This document shows, one piece after another, positions 7,954 through 17,791 of a stretch of 64,000 bases of DNA (positions are counted from its first letter, which is position 1; each line of letters starts with the position of its first letter). Location: positions 1-64,000 of the forward strand of contig NZ_AUFQ01000017.1 in the NCBI RefSeq assembly GCF_000426585.1, written 5' to 3'. The notes under the pieces are model-generated. The model searched no databases and was not told where the DNA came from. It saw nothing but the letters and a program-made list of their open reading frames with translations. The DNA is from Segatella baroniae DSM 16972 = JCM 13447 (GTDB lineage: Bacteria > Bacteroidota > Bacteroidia > Bacteroidales > Bacteroidaceae). Made by a program: the position numbers and the translations under genes.

Positions 7954-9003
7954 ATGAAAAAGATACTCTTCTTGATGTTGGCCGCCAGCCTGTCGCAGGC
8001 CGTTTGCGCGCAGGCGCCCAAGCGCAGGGCCCAGGCGGAGGCCCAGGCACGGAGGTCGCCGTCCGCCGCCGTGACCACCCGTTCGCAAATCGCCTTTCCC
8101 GTGCAGCCCCGCATGGAGGAGGACGTGGTGTGGCGGCGCGACATCTATCGTGAAATCAACCTCATGGACGACGCCAACAGCGGCCTGTATTACCCTGCCG
8201 AGCCGCAGAAGGACAAGGTGAACCTCTTCACCTACATCTTCAAACTCATGCTGCGCAGGGCCCTCACGGCCTACGACTACACGATGGACGGCAACGAGGA
8301 CTTCAGCGACTCGGCCGCCGTGAAGCCCCTGCGCCTGCTCGACAACTACCGCATTCACTACACCCGCACCGACCGGGGCGTCCACATCGACGACAGCGAC
8401 ATTCCGTCGCGCGAAGTGAAGGCCTATTACGTGAAGGAGACGTCTTATTTCGACCAGCGTTCGGCCACGTTCCACACCAAGGTGCAGGCCCTCTGCCCCA
8501 TCATGGAGCGCGAAGACGACTTCGGCGACGGCGTGCAACGCTATCCGTTGTTCTGGGTGCGCTATGACGACCTGGCCCCCTTCCTGGCCCGCCAGACGGT
8601 GGTGGCGAGCAGTCTGAACGACGCTTCCGAAGTGACGGCCGACGACTACTTCACCCTGCGCCTTTACAAAGGCAAGATCTACAAGACCAACAACCTGCTG
8701 GGCAAGACGCTGGCGCAGTACTGCACCAACGACACCGCCATGGCCCGCGAGCAGAAACGCATAGAGGCCGAGCTTGCAGCGTTTGAAAACCAGCTGTGGG
8801 GAGACCGTGCCGCAAAGGATTCCCTCAGTCGGACAGACCGCAAGACGAAGGCCGACGGCAAGACGCCGAAGCTGTCGCGCAACCGCCGGGCCGAACGGCT
8901 GGCCGGTCGCCGCGCCACGGTGAAGAGCCGCGAGGCCAAGTCGGAGTCCTCGTCGGGCGGCCAAGGGTCGGCCCGTGTCACCGTTCGGCGCCAACGCCAT
9001 TGA
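7954..9003 (+). CDS. gldN: Type IX secretion ring protein GldN/PorN
   Basis: A 349-residue periplasmic protein with a signal peptide (about 1-20, AVCAQ). The region DVVWRRDIYREINLMDDANSGLYYP is a GldN/PorN hallmark. It pairs with the lipoprotein GldK to form the outer-membrane-associated ring. The last ~55 residues are unusually basic and low in complexity (RNRRAERLAGRRA and onwards); such tails vary in length among Prevotella-type GldN proteins. It closes the conserved T9SS core operon; a small barrel gene starts 28 bp later. Confidence 0.93.
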   Translation: MKKILFLMLAASLSQAVCAQAPKRRAQAEAQARRSPSAAVTTRSQIAFPVQPRMEEDVVWRRDIYREINLMDDANSGLYYPAEPQKDKVNLFTYIFKLMLRRALTAYDYTMDGNEDFSDSAAVKPLRLLDNYRIHYTRTDRGVHIDDSDIPSREVKAYYVKETSYFDQRSATFHTKVQALCPIMEREDDFGDGVQRYPLFWVRYDDLAPFLARQTVVASSLNDASEVTADDYFTLRLYKGKIYKTNNLLGKTLAQYCTNDTAMAREQKRIEAELAAFENQLWGDRAAKDSLSRTDRKTKADGKTPKLSRNRRAERLAGRRATVKSREAKSESSSGGQGSARVTVRRQRH

Positions 9004-9031
9004 ACTATCCTTGTTTCAAATACAGAAAATT

Positions 9032-9661
9032 ATGAAGAGAAAAGTACGTTTCATGGGCCTCGCGCTCATGTTCCTGACGGCAATAAGCAGCCAGGCACAA
9101 ATAAGGTTTGGCGTCCAGGGCGGTTTCGACCTGACGAAAATGTCGCTCAGCGGCAGTGCGCTCGACCCGTCGAACCGGGCTGGTTTCTACATCGGACCTA
9201 CGCTGAAGATCTCCATTCCCGTCACGGGGCTGGCCGCCGACGTGTCGGCGCTCTACAACAGGCAGTCTTCCAAAGTCGACGGTGTGAAGATAAACCGCCA
9301 GTATGTCAGCATTCCGGTCAACCTGCGTGCAGGTTTAGGTCTGGGACAGCTGCTGAGTGTCTTTGTCACGGCGGGCCCGCAGGTCAGTTTCAACGTCGGC
9401 GACGGCTCCTTCTCGTGGGGCGACGCGAAGAGCTACAAGAGCACCTTCCAGTTGAAGAAGTCCTTGTTCAGCGTGAATCTGGGCGGCGGTGTGCTGATCA
9501 AGGACATCCAGGTGAGCGCCCGCTACAACATTCCTGTCGGCCGTACCGGCGACATCACCTTGCAGGACGTGCTGACGACGCCGGGCACAGGCCTGTCGGC
9601 GGGTTCCTTCGACGTGAAGAGCAAAAGCTCATGGCAGCTGGGACTCACCTACTTCTTCTGA
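9032..9661 (+). CDS. Outer membrane beta-barrel protein (porin family / PorT-like)
   Basis: A 209-residue protein with a signal peptide (cleavage near SSQA, about residue 21) and an eight-strand-like barrel ending in GLTYFF, a C-terminal aromatic as expected for outer-membrane barrels. It belongs to the broad PorT/OMP_b-brl_2 type; a specific function cannot be assigned. It begins 28 bp after gldN and is probably read from the same transcript. Start taken at 9032 because the MKRK-hydrophobic stretch forms a proper signal peptide; an upstream extension overlapping gldN is unlikely. Confidence 0.8.
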   Translation: MKRKVRFMGLALMFLTAISSQAQIRFGVQGGFDLTKMSLSGSALDPSNRAGFYIGPTLKISIPVTGLAADVSALYNRQSSKVDGVKINRQYVSIPVNLRAGLGLGQLLSVFVTAGPQVSFNVGDGSFSWGDAKSYKSTFQLKKSLFSVNLGGGVLIKDIQVSARYNIPVGRTGDITLQDVLTTPGTGLSAGSFDVKSKSSWQLGLTYFF

Positions 9662-9690
9662 CCACTCCGTCCCGAAAGCCCAGCTGACGT

Positions 9691-9822
9691 TTCTGAAAGC
9701 AGCTCTTTCAGCTTCTGAACACGGCTCTTTCACCTTCTGAAAGCTATCCTTCCAGCCTGCAAAAGCAGCCCTTTTGCCGGCTGGAAGGATAGCTTTTGCT
9801 TACGGAAAGCGGCCCTTTTGAA
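9691..9822. repeat. 22-bp tandem repeat array B (6 units)
   Basis: Six contiguous 22-bp units start at 9691, 9713, 9735, 9757, 9779 and 9801. Units 1-3 begin TTCTGAA. Units 3 and 5 are complementary: AAAGCTATCCTTCCAGC (9740-9756) pairs perfectly with GCTGGAAGGATAGCTTT (9780-9796), 17 bp. Unit 4 lies in the loop and has its own 7-bp stem GCAAAAG/CTTTTGC. The array fills the gap between the T9SS-linked barrel gene and priA. Confidence 0.9.
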
Positions 9823-9854
9823 AACCATGGGCCGACGGTATCGTTTTTTTTACG

Positions 9855-9863
9855 TATCTTTGC
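9855..9863 (+). promoter_or_regulatory. -7 promoter element of priA
   Basis: TATCTTTGC ends 6 bp before the priA ATG at 9870, implying a transcript with little or no leader. No TTTG at the expected -33 spacing. Confidence 0.6.
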
Positions 9864-9869
9864 CGCGCG

Positions 9870-12140
9870 ATGAGCTATGTAGACGTAATCCTTCCCCTGC
9901 CGCTCGACGGTCTGTTCACCTATTCGGTGCCTGCCGAAAAGGCTCCGCGAGTGGTGCCCGGCGTGCGTCTGCTCGTGCCGTTGGGCAAGAGCAAGACCTA
10001 CACCGCCATTGCGGTGGAGCTGCACGAGCGGCAGCCCGACTTCGAGGCGCGGCCCATTCTCGACGTGCTCGACGCCGCGCCGGTGCTCCTGCCGCAGCAA
10101 CTGAAGTTGTGGCAGTGGATTGCCGACTATTATCTCGCGCCCCTCGGCGACGTCTACAAGGCCGCCCTGCCGGCCGGCTTGAAGGCCGAGGAAGGCTTCC
10201 GGCCAAGGACCGAGACCTACATCGCGCTGTCGGAATCTTGCCGGAACGAGCAGACGCTCCATGCCTGTCTCAACATGCTGACGCGGGCGACCAAGCAACT
10301 TCATACATTCACCACTTTCCTGTCGCTCTCGCATTGGGACACGCTCTCGGGGACAGCCCCCGGCAGCCCCGTCGTTGAGGTCACCCGGGAGGAGCTGATG
10401 AACGCGAGCCACTGCACGGCGGCCGTCGTCAAGGCACTGGTCGACAGGCGTTTCCTCTTTGTCTATGAAAAGACCGTGGGGCGGCTCAATGTGGGTGGCG
10501 AGCCGCGGCTCGACTCCATCCAGTCGCTCAGCCTGCCCCAGCAGGACGCCTATAATCAAATCGTCTTCCAGTTTCTCAACAAGCCAGTGGTGTTGCTCCA
10601 CGGCGTGACGTCGAGCGGCAAGACCGAGGTGTATATCCACCTGATAAGGAAGGCCTTGGAGGAGCGCAAGCAGGTGCTCTACCTGCTGCCCGAGATTGCG
10701 CTGACGGTACAGATAACGACCCGGTTGCAACGGATTTTCGGCAATAGGATGGCCGTCTATCACAGCAAGTACAGCGACGCCGAGCGGGTGGAGATATGGA
10801 ACAAGCAGCTGTCGGCCGCTCCTTACGACATCATCCTGGGCGCACGCAGCGCGGTGTTTCTGCCTTTCCGCAACCTGGGGCTCGTGATTGTCGACGAGGA
10901 ACATGAGACTTCGTTCAAGCAACAGGACCCCGCGCCCCGCTACCATGCCCGCAGCGCCGCCATCATGCTGGCCCGGATGTGTGGGGCCAGGACGCTGCTG
11001 GGCACCGCCACGCCGTCGATGGAGAGCTATTACAACGCGCACCAGGGCAAGTATGGGCTGGTCGGCCTGATGACACGCTACCGCGACATCCGGTTGCCCG
11101 AGATACGGGTGGTGGACATCAAGGACTTGCAGCGGCGCAAGATGATGAACGGGCCGTTCTCGCCCGACTTGCTGCAAGCCGTCCGCCAGGCCTTGCACGA
11201 CGGGCGGCAGGTCATCCTGTTCCAGAACCGCCGCGGCTTCGCGCCGATGGTCGAGTGCCGGACGTGCGGTTGGGTGCCCAAGTGCGGCAACTGCGACGTT
11301 TCGCTCACGCTGCACAAGCGGCTGAACCAACTCACCTGCCACTACTGCGGGTTCACCTACACCGTGCCGACGGTGTGTCCCAACTGCGGCGGCACCGAAC
11401 TGCAGGGCCGCGGCTACGGCACCGAGAAGATAGAGGACTACATCCGCGAGCTGTTTCCCGAGGCGCGGGTGGCCCGCATGGACCTCGACACCACCCGCAC
11501 GCGCAATGCCTACGAGCGGCTGATCGGCGATTTCTCGCGCGGCAAGACCAACCTGCTCATCGGGACGCAGATGGTCAGCAAGGGGCTCGACTTCGACAAG
11601 GTGAGCGTGGTGGGCATTCTGAATGCCGATTCCATGCTCAATTATCCCGACTTCCGGGCCTACGAACACGCCTTCATGATGATGAGCCAGGTGAGCGGGC
11701 GGGCGGGGCGCAGGGGCGACCGCGGATTGGTCATCCTCCAGACCAAGAGTGCCGACCTGCCTGTCGTCCGGCAGGTGGTGACGAACGATTACGAGGGCTT
11801 TTACAACGACCTGCTGGAGGAGCGGCAGCTGTTCCATTACCCGCCGTTCCACCATCTGGTGTATGTCTTTCTGAAGCACAAATACGAGAATGTGGCCGAA
11901 ACGGCGGGCCTGGAGCTGGGCGGCCGGCTGCGGCAGTATTTCGGCGGACGCGTGCTGGGTCCCGACAAGCCCGCCATCGCCCGTGTGAAGGCCCTCCACA
12001 TCCGCAAGCTCGTGCTGAAGTTGGAGAACGGACTCAACCTCAGCCAGGCGCGGGAAGCCCTTCGCTACGTGCAGAAACAGATGATGCAGGACAAGCGTTA
12101 TGCCGCCCTGCAGATTTATTACGACGTCGACCCACTCTGA
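9870..12140 (+). CDS. priA: Primosomal replication restart helicase PriA
   Basis: A 756-residue superfamily 2 DNA helicase that reloads the replisome at stalled forks. N-terminal 3'-end-binding domain (MSYVDVILPLPLDGLFTYSVP), Walker A GVTSSGKTEVY, Walker B DEEH, then a zinc region with four Cys pairs (CRTC, CGNC, CHYC, CPNC) inserted in the helicase core, and helicase motifs V/VI (IGTQMVSKGLDF, QVSGRAGRRGD). Length is typical. A single-gene unit between its own promoter and terminator. Confidence 0.97.
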   Translation: MSYVDVILPLPLDGLFTYSVPAEKAPRVVPGVRLLVPLGKSKTYTAIAVELHERQPDFEARPILDVLDAAPVLLPQQLKLWQWIADYYLAPLGDVYKAALPAGLKAEEGFRPRTETYIALSESCRNEQTLHACLNMLTRATKQLHTFTTFLSLSHWDTLSGTAPGSPVVEVTREELMNASHCTAAVVKALVDRRFLFVYEKTVGRLNVGGEPRLDSIQSLSLPQQDAYNQIVFQFLNKPVVLLHGVTSSGKTEVYIHLIRKALEERKQVLYLLPEIALTVQITTRLQRIFGNRMAVYHSKYSDAERVEIWNKQLSAAPYDIILGARSAVFLPFRNLGLVIVDEEHETSFKQQDPAPRYHARSAAIMLARMCGARTLLGTATPSMESYYNAHQGKYGLVGLMTRYRDIRLPEIRVVDIKDLQRRKMMNGPFSPDLLQAVRQALHDGRQVILFQNRRGFAPMVECRTCGWVPKCGNCDVSLTLHKRLNQLTCHYCGFTYTVPTVCPNCGGTELQGRGYGTEKIEDYIRELFPEARVARMDLDTTRTRNAYERLIGDFSRGKTNLLIGTQMVSKGLDFDKVSVVGILNADSMLNYPDFRAYEHAFMMMSQVSGRAGRRGDRGLVILQTKSADLPVVRQVVTNDYEGFYNDLLEERQLFHYPPFHHLVYVFLKHKYENVAETAGLELGGRLRQYFGGRVLGPDKPAIARVKALHIRKLVLKLENGLNLSQAREALRYVQKQMMQDKRYAALQIYYDVDPL

Positions 12141-12194
12141 AAAGCCCTCGTCCGGCTCTTGGAGCTGTCTCCCGTCAGGCGTATGAAAAAGTGC

Positions 12195-12232
12195 AAGCCC
12201 CTACAGAACTCACGTCCTATAGGGGCTTTTGT
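12195..12232 (+). terminator. Intrinsic terminator of priA
   Basis: AAGCCCCTA (12195-12203) pairs with TAGGGGCTT (12220-12228), followed by TTGTC. Confidence 0.8.
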
Positions 12233-12289
12233 CATTTCAGTTATGTAATTATCTATGGATCTTATTCTTGGAAAAACAAGGTTGGCTTG

Positions 12290-13828
12290 TTAGAAGTCGA
12301 TGTCCACGCCGGCGCCGAACAGGTTGTTGTTGCGGGTGAAGTCGGCTTTGTAGTTCACGGTGTTGCCGCCCAGCTGCGAAGGCGTGTCGGTCTTGTAGTG
12401 CTTGTAGAACGTGTGGAAGTAGGCCAGGTTGAGTTTCACCTTCTTGCTGACGTTCACCTTCACGCCGCAGGCCACCGAGTTTGAGCTGGTGACGAACGAT
12501 TTGTCGTCCATGTACTTGTCGGACAGGCCGTAGCTGGTGTTCTGCCATCCGGCGCTGACGGTCAACAGTTTGCTGGCATCGTACTCCACGCCCGCGTTCC
12601 ACTCCATCGTGCCGCGCTTCAGCAGGTCTTCGCGGTGGTTGTAGGACGTCGCCTGTTTGTCGAAGAAGTAGTGGAAGCCCGCATTGACGCGCAAGGGGTC
12701 GACGGGGTTGTAGCTTACGCCCAGGGTGAGGTAGGCCGGCAGGTCGGCCGCCACCTTCCTTCCGTCTTCATATTCGCCGATGGCTTCGCCGAGTTTGCTG
12801 TCGAACTGGTCCTTGATGGCCTTCATGCTGCCGGCCACGGCGGGTGCCGTCAGCACGGCCTGGGCCTGTGCCTGCGACATGCCGCCCTTCACCATCTGCG
12901 TGGCAAGGTTGCCGGGCAGGTTGCCGATGCTGGGAATGGAGTTCACACTCTCGTTCTTCAGGCGCATGCGGGTCTTGAACTCGTATTTGGCTGCGAAGTT
13001 CCAGCGGCCCAACTTGTAGTCGATACCGAGGATGGGGGTGAAGCCCACGCCGCTCTGGTCGCAGTTCAACTCGATGTCGGCGGCATTGGTGCGCGTCGGG
13101 TCGAGTACGGTGTAGAGGGGGACGCGGCCCACCTTGATGTCGCGCACGTAGCCGTAGTAGTTGCTCAGGCCGTAGACGCCGCGCACGCCGGCATAGGCGC
13201 TGAGGCTTTCGTTGAGCTTGTAGGCTGCGCCCAGCGAGAAACTGTAATAGTATTGGCGGCCGCGCATGAAGCTGTTGTAGCTGTAGCTGCCGGTCTTGCC
13301 GAACATCTGGTCGCTCGTGAAGGCTTCGCGGCCCATGGTCTTGTCGATGGCGCCGGCCAGGGCTGTAGCCCCCATCGCCGTTTCGGCCACGATTTTCTCA
13401 AACGACCCCAGTCCGTCGTCGAAGGTGCACTTGCCGCCGCCGCCCGTTACGCCGAACATGGCTTGGAAGGAGAAGCCCTTCCAGTTGTAGGCGGCCTGTA
13501 TCGAGGGCAGTACCGGCGCGAAAGCCGTGCCCCGGAACTTGCGGGTGGTGGTGTTGTCGTTCTGGTTGCGGGCGAAGAGAGGATATTCGTTTTGGATGAT
13601 TCGGCTCTGGAACACGAGCTGCCAGTTGAGCGAGAGGTGGAGTCCGTCGCTGAGGAAGGCCACGCCGGCGGGGTTGGAATAGACGCCGTCAATGCCGATG
13701 GCACCGTCGCGGCTCAACATTCTGTCGAAAGCTACATTCTGATTGGTGTTTGTCAGCAGTCCTCCTGCCCAAACGGATTGCGTCGCTGCCATTGCAAAAG
13801 CAATGATTGCGAATTTTACTTTATTCAT
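12290..13828 (-). CDS. OmpP1/FadL family outer membrane transporter
   Basis: A 512-residue outer-membrane barrel with a signal peptide (about 1-21, QSVWA). The N-terminal plug-like region GGLLTNTNQNVAFDRMLSRD and the DGVYSNPAG segment mark the OmpP1/FadL/TodX family, which moves hydrophobic compounds such as long-chain fatty acids across the outer membrane. The substrate here is unknown. It ends with an aromatic residue (GVDIDF). It is a single-gene unit with a -7 element TAACTTTGC upstream (13854-13862). Confidence 0.9.
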   Translation of the reverse strand: MNKVKFAIIAFAMAATQSVWAGGLLTNTNQNVAFDRMLSRDGAIGIDGVYSNPAGVAFLSDGLHLSLNWQLVFQSRIIQNEYPLFARNQNDNTTTRKFRGTAFAPVLPSIQAAYNWKGFSFQAMFGVTGGGGKCTFDDGLGSFEKIVAETAMGATALAGAIDKTMGREAFTSDQMFGKTGSYSYNSFMRGRQYYYSFSLGAAYKLNESLSAYAGVRGVYGLSNYYGYVRDIKVGRVPLYTVLDPTRTNAADIELNCDQSGVGFTPILGIDYKLGRWNFAAKYEFKTRMRLKNESVNSIPSIGNLPGNLATQMVKGGMSQAQAQAVLTAPAVAGSMKAIKDQFDSKLGEAIGEYEDGRKVAADLPAYLTLGVSYNPVDPLRVNAGFHYFFDKQATSYNHREDLLKRGTMEWNAGVEYDASKLLTVSAGWQNTSYGLSDKYMDDKSFVTSSNSVACGVKVNVSKKVKLNLAYFHTFYKHYKTDTPSQLGGNTVNYKADFTRNNNLFGAGVDIDF

Positions 13829-13853
13829 CTTAATTACCTTAAAAAGTTTGGTT

Positions 13854-13862
13854 GCAAAGTTA
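13854..13862 (-). promoter_or_regulatory. -7 promoter element of the FadL-like gene
   Basis: TAACTTTGC on the minus strand, 25 bp upstream of the ATG at 13828, fits TAnnTTTG. Confidence 0.6.
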
Positions 13863-13932
13863 GAAGCATTGTTCTAAACTTCGGAAAAGAAAGGCTTTTA
13901 TTTAAAATCAGTTAACAATAAAAGCGCGTTTT

Positions 13933-13966
13933 GCTGCACAAAAAAAAGTTTTTGTGCAGCTTTTTT
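13933..13966. terminator. Perfect hairpin terminator
   Basis: GCTGCACAAAAA (13933-13944) pairs perfectly with TTTTTGTGCAGC (13949-13960) and is followed by TTTTTT on the plus strand. On the minus strand it lies downstream of the HD phosphohydrolase gene, whose transcript it probably ends. A related partial hairpin, GCACAA...TTTTGTGC, follows at about 13968-13992. Confidence 0.7.
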
Positions 13967-14017
13967 GGCACAATCGCTTTGCTTTTGTGCAGAAAAAGAG
14001 TGTGTTGAAAGCCTTTT

Positions 14018-16087
14018 CTATTCCGCTTCGGCGGTTTTGTGGGTGCCCTTCAGTTCGGGATAGGATATGCGGGTGTGGTAGATGGCTTTGAGTCGTTCGG
14101 TCAGAATCAGCTTGGCCTGGCTGATGTCGCGGAACGTGATGGGGCAGTCCGTGAAGTAGCCGTTGGCCACCTGTTCGTCGATGAGCTTGTTGACGAGGCT
14201 GCTGATACTCTCCTCCGTGTATTCGGGAAGCGAGCGCGAGGCCGCTTCCACCGTGTCGGCCATCATCAGGATGGCCTGTTCACGGGTGAAAGGATTCGGC
14301 CCGGGGTAGCTGAAGAGCTTCTTGTCGACCTGCTCGTCGGGGTGCTCGTTCTGATATTTGATGTAGAAATACTTCGTAATGCCCAGTCCGTGGTGGGTCA
14401 GTATGAAGTCCTTGATGAAGGAGGGAAGGTTGTATTTCTCGGCCATCTTGACGCCTTCGGTGACGTGGCTGATGATGATTCGTGCGCTTTCGGTGTAGGG
14501 CATGTTCTTGTGTGGGTCGATACCGACCTGGTTTTCGGTGAAGAAAACGGGGTTTTCCATCTTTCCGATGTCGTGGTAGAGGGCGCCGGTACGCACCAAC
14601 AGGCTGTCGGCCCCAATCTTGTTGGCGATTTCCGAGGCCAGATTGCCCACGGTGATGCTATGCTGGAAGGTGCCGGGCGCTATCTCGCTCATGTCGCGCA
14701 GCAGCCCTTTGTTGGTGTTGGAAAGCTCGAACAGCGTCACGTTTGAGGTGAATCCGAACGCCTTTTCAATCAGATACATCAAGGGATAGGCCAGCAACAG
14801 CAGCACGCCGTTGACCGCGAAGTGGTAGTACATGGACTGATCCATCTTGATCAAGTCGTAGTTTTGTATCATCTGGAGCGAGAAGTAGACCAAACAGGAG
14901 CTGACGGTTACGAAGAGGGCGGTCTTGAACAGCTGCGCACGCTTCGACAGTTCGCGCAGCGAATAGATGGCCACCAGCCCCGCCACCAGCTGGATGATGA
15001 TGAATTCGTATTGATATTTCACTGCTGCCGCGCAGATGAGAATCATCACGGCATGGGCGATGAAAGCCGTCCGCGTGTCCATGAAGACGCGGATGAAGAT
15101 CGGCACCATTGCGAAAGGTACGATGTAGACGCTGAAGAAGTTGTGTTGCATCATCTCGGAGACGATGATGGGGAAGACCGTTATCATCGAATAGAGCATG
15201 AGAATGCTGCGGGAATCGTCGAAATAGTCCTTTCGGAAGAGGGTGAGAAAGACGGTGAAGAGCGACACAAGGATTGTCACGTAGAGCAATTGGCCTATCA
15301 CCGTGTTGGTGATCGTGGTCTTGCTGGCGTCCCGCCGTTGGAGTTCCCGGTCGAGAGAGTTCAGCACCCTGTAGGTGTAATCATTGATGATTTCGCCTCG
15401 ATCGATGATTTTCTGGCCGCTCATCACCATGCCGCTGGCGATGGGAATGCTGCTCATGAGGTCGTTCTGTTCGGTTTCCGACCGGTCCTTGTCGTAGATG
15501 AGGTTGGCCGTGATGTAGTTCGTCAGGTTCATCCGTTGCAGGATGTGTCGCTCCTTGGCCAGAATCTCGTCGTCGAAAATCATCTCGTAGGCCGACATGG
15601 TGGAGTAGATGCAGTTGATCTGCAGGCTCGATGCCTGCTTGCCCTTGACCACCCTCACCATGCTCGTCGAGTCTTTGGCGAGGTTGTTGTACTCCGGCGT
15701 GTTGATGATGCCGGCCTGGTAGAGCCTGTGGAGCCGGTCGATGATGATGCGCATGTAGCCCGGTGGCAGGTTGTCGAAGCCTTCCTGGAAGTCGTGTCTG
15801 AACTTGGCAATCTCTTGTGCTTCGACCTTTGTGTTGTAATTGTAGTAGGGTTGGAACAGTTCCATCACGGAGTCTTGCTCTGCCTTGATGGTTTCGTCGG
15901 TCTTGTAGATGGGGAAATCGAAGTTGGCGATGAAGGAACCGTACATCCAGGGCTTGCCCACGTCGTATCTGAACTGCTGCTTTTCGTTGCGGGGCATGAA
16001 CCAAACGACCAGCGTTACGGTGATGATGACTACGGCGATGCGGATTGCCAGACTGCGCCAGTAGTGCTCTTCTTGTCTTATTTTCAT
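14018..16087 (-). CDS. 7TM-HD family phosphohydrolase (PgpH-like)
   Basis: A 689-residue membrane protein: one N-terminal TM helix (about 12-28), a large extracytoplasmic 7TMR-HDED domain, seven TM helices (about 265-445), and a cytoplasmic HD domain whose metal motif [11 protein letters not shown] lies near residue 503. In Listeria PgpH this architecture degrades cyclic di-AMP; the same activity here is inferred, not shown. It is transcribed divergently from gltX. A candidate -7 element TATTTTTTG lies at 16131-16139. Confidence 0.9.
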   Translation of the reverse strand: MKIRQEEHYWRSLAIRIAVVIITVTLVVWFMPRNEKQQFRYDVGKPWMYGSFIANFDFPIYKTDETIKAEQDSVMELFQPYYNYNTKVEAQEIAKFRHDFQEGFDNLPPGYMRIIIDRLHRLYQAGIINTPEYNNLAKDSTSMVRVVKGKQASSLQINCIYSTMSAYEMIFDDEILAKERHILQRMNLTNYITANLIYDKDRSETEQNDLMSSIPIASGMVMSGQKIIDRGEIINDYTYRVLNSLDRELQRRDASKTTITNTVIGQLLYVTILVSLFTVFLTLFRKDYFDDSRSILMLYSMITVFPIIVSEMMQHNFFSVYIVPFAMVPIFIRVFMDTRTAFIAHAVMILICAAAVKYQYEFIIIQLVAGLVAIYSLRELSKRAQLFKTALFVTVSSCLVYFSLQMIQNYDLIKMDQSMYYHFAVNGVLLLLAYPLMYLIEKAFGFTSNVTLFELSNTNKGLLRDMSEIAPGTFQHSITVGNLASEIANKIGADSLLVRTGALYHDIGKMENPVFFTENQVGIDPHKNMPYTESARIIISHVTEGVKMAEKYNLPSFIKDFILTHHGLGITKYFYIKYQNEHPDEQVDKKLFSYPGPNPFTREQAILMMADTVEAASRSLPEYTEESISSLVNKLIDEQVANGYFTDCPITFRDISQAKLILTERLKAIYHTRISYPELKGTHKTAEAE

Positions 16088-16163
16088 GTTGTCAATACGC
16101 TTCGAGTACCATATTATATATGCGAAATTACAAAAAATATATGCAATAGTCGAGAAATTGTAT

Positions 16164-16172
16164 TAATTTTGC
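16164..16172 (+). promoter_or_regulatory. -7 promoter element of gltX
   Basis: TAATTTTGC lies 30 bp upstream of the gltX ATG in the AT-rich divergent spacer shared with the HD phosphohydrolase gene. Confidence 0.5.
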
Positions 16173-16201
16173 AAAAAATATATCTTATATTAAGTAGCAG
16201 A

Positions 16202-17719
16202 ATGGCAGAAAGAAAGGTACGGGTGCGCTTTGCCCCCAGCCCGACGGGCGCGTTGCACATCGGCGGTGTCCGCACGGCATTATACAACTATCTGTTTGCA
16301 CGCCAGCATGGAGGCGAACTTATCTTTAGAATTGAAGACACGGACTCCCACCGTTTTGTCCCGGGAGCAGAAGAATACATCATAGAATCGTTCCGTTGGC
16401 TCGGCATCAAGTTTGATGAAGGCGTCAGCTTCGGCGGCAACCACGGCCCCTACAGGCAGAGCGAACGCCGCGATATCTACAAGGAGTATGTCGATCGGTT
16501 GCTCGACGAGGGCAAGGCATACGTCGCTTTCGATACACCCGAGGAGCTGGAAGCCAAGCGCAACGAAATCCAGAACTTCCAATACGACGTCCGCACGCGC
16601 TCGCAGATGCGCAATTCGCTCACGCTTTCCAAGGAGGAAGTAGACCGGCTCATCGCCGACGGCGTGCAATATACCGTCCGTTTCAAGATAGAACCGGGCC
16701 GGGAGGTGCATGTCGACGACATGATTCGCGGCGACGTGGTCGTCAAGAGCGACATCCTCGACGACAAAGTGCTCTACAAGAGTGCCGACGAGCTGCCCAC
16801 CTATCACCTCGCCAACATCGTCGACGACCATCTGATGGAGGTCACCCACGTCATCCGTGGCGAGGAATGGCTGCCCAGCGCGCCGCTCCACGTGCTGCTC
16901 TATCAGGCTTTCGGCTGGGCCGACACCATGCCGAAGTTCGCCCATCTGCCCTTGCTTCTGAAGCCCGAAGGCAAAGGAAAGCTCAGCAAGCGCGACGGAG
17001 ACCGCCTCGGTTTCCCCGTATTCCCCTTGGAATGGCACGACCCAAAGACGGGCGAAGTGTCGTCGGGCTACCGCGAGAGCGGCTATTTCCCCGAGGCGGT
17101 GGTCAATTTCCTGGCCCTTTTGGGATGGAATCCGGGCACCGAACAGGAACTCTTCACGCTCGACCAACTCGTCGAGGCCTTTGACATTACGAAGTGTTCG
17201 CTCCACGGTGCCAAGTTCGACTACCAGAAAGGAATGTGGTTCAACCATGAGTATATCCTGCGAAAGAGCGACGATGAGATTGCGAAACTCTTCGCGCCGA
17301 TTGTCGCCAACAACGGAATTGACGAGTCGTTGGAGCGCGTCACGCAGGTTGTCCACATGATGAAAGACCGCGTGAGCTTCGTCAAGGAGCTGTGGCCGCT
17401 GTGTTCCTTCTTCTTCGTCGCGCCGACCGAATACGACGAAAAGACCGTCAAGAAGCGTTGGAAGGACTATTCCGCCCAGCAGATGACGGAGCTTTCCGAC
17501 GTGCTTGCGGGCGTGGAAAACTTCTCCATCGAAGGCCAGGAGCCCGTCGTCATGAAGTGGGTGGAGGAGAAAGGCTACAAGCTCGGCGACATCATGAATG
17601 CCTTCCGCCTGGCTTTGGTGGGCATTGGCAAAGGTCCGGGCATGTTCGACATCACGGCATTCCTGGGCAAGGAGGAGACCTTGCGCCGTCTCCACACAGC
17701 CATCGAGGTGTTGAAATAA
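16202..17719 (+). CDS. gltX: Glutamate--tRNA ligase
   Basis: A 505-residue class I aminoacyl-tRNA synthetase that charges tRNA-Glu. Signatures: [13 protein letters not shown] (the HIGH motif, residues ~10-22), FRIEDTD, and KLSKRDG (the KMSKS motif, ~260-266). The start is ATG 16202; the reading frame stays open far upstream, but that part is antisense to the HD phosphohydrolase gene. Length matches the family. A terminator follows, and waaA begins 73 bp after the stop. Confidence 0.97.
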   Translation: MAERKVRVRFAPSPTGALHIGGVRTALYNYLFARQHGGELIFRIEDTDSHRFVPGAEEYIIESFRWLGIKFDEGVSFGGNHGPYRQSERRDIYKEYVDRLLDEGKAYVAFDTPEELEAKRNEIQNFQYDVRTRSQMRNSLTLSKEEVDRLIADGVQYTVRFKIEPGREVHVDDMIRGDVVVKSDILDDKVLYKSADELPTYHLANIVDDHLMEVTHVIRGEEWLPSAPLHVLLYQAFGWADTMPKFAHLPLLLKPEGKGKLSKRDGDRLGFPVFPLEWHDPKTGEVSSGYRESGYFPEAVVNFLALLGWNPGTEQELFTLDQLVEAFDITKCSLHGAKFDYQKGMWFNHEYILRKSDDEIAKLFAPIVANNGIDESLERVTQVVHMMKDRVSFVKELWPLCSFFFVAPTEYDEKTVKKRWKDYSAQQMTELSDVLAGVENFSIEGQEPVVMKWVEEKGYKLGDIMNAFRLALVGIGKGPGMFDITAFLGKEETLRRLHTAIEVLK

Positions 17720-17730
17720 ACTTCTTGTTC

Positions 17731-17770
17731 GGAAATCACCCTTTGTCAGGGGTGGTTTCCGGATGTTTTT
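17731..17770 (+). terminator. Intrinsic terminator of gltX
   Basis: GGAAATCACCC (17731-17741) pairs with GGGTGGTTTCC (17750-17760), one G.U wobble, followed by GGATGTTTTT. Confidence 0.8.
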
Positions 17771-17791
17771 ATATCGTCAAAATCCGAAAGC

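Noticed and set aside
14822..16201. Upstream extension of the gltX frame by 460 codons
   Set aside because: It is antisense to the HD phosphohydrolase gene; the family sequence begins exactly at 16202.
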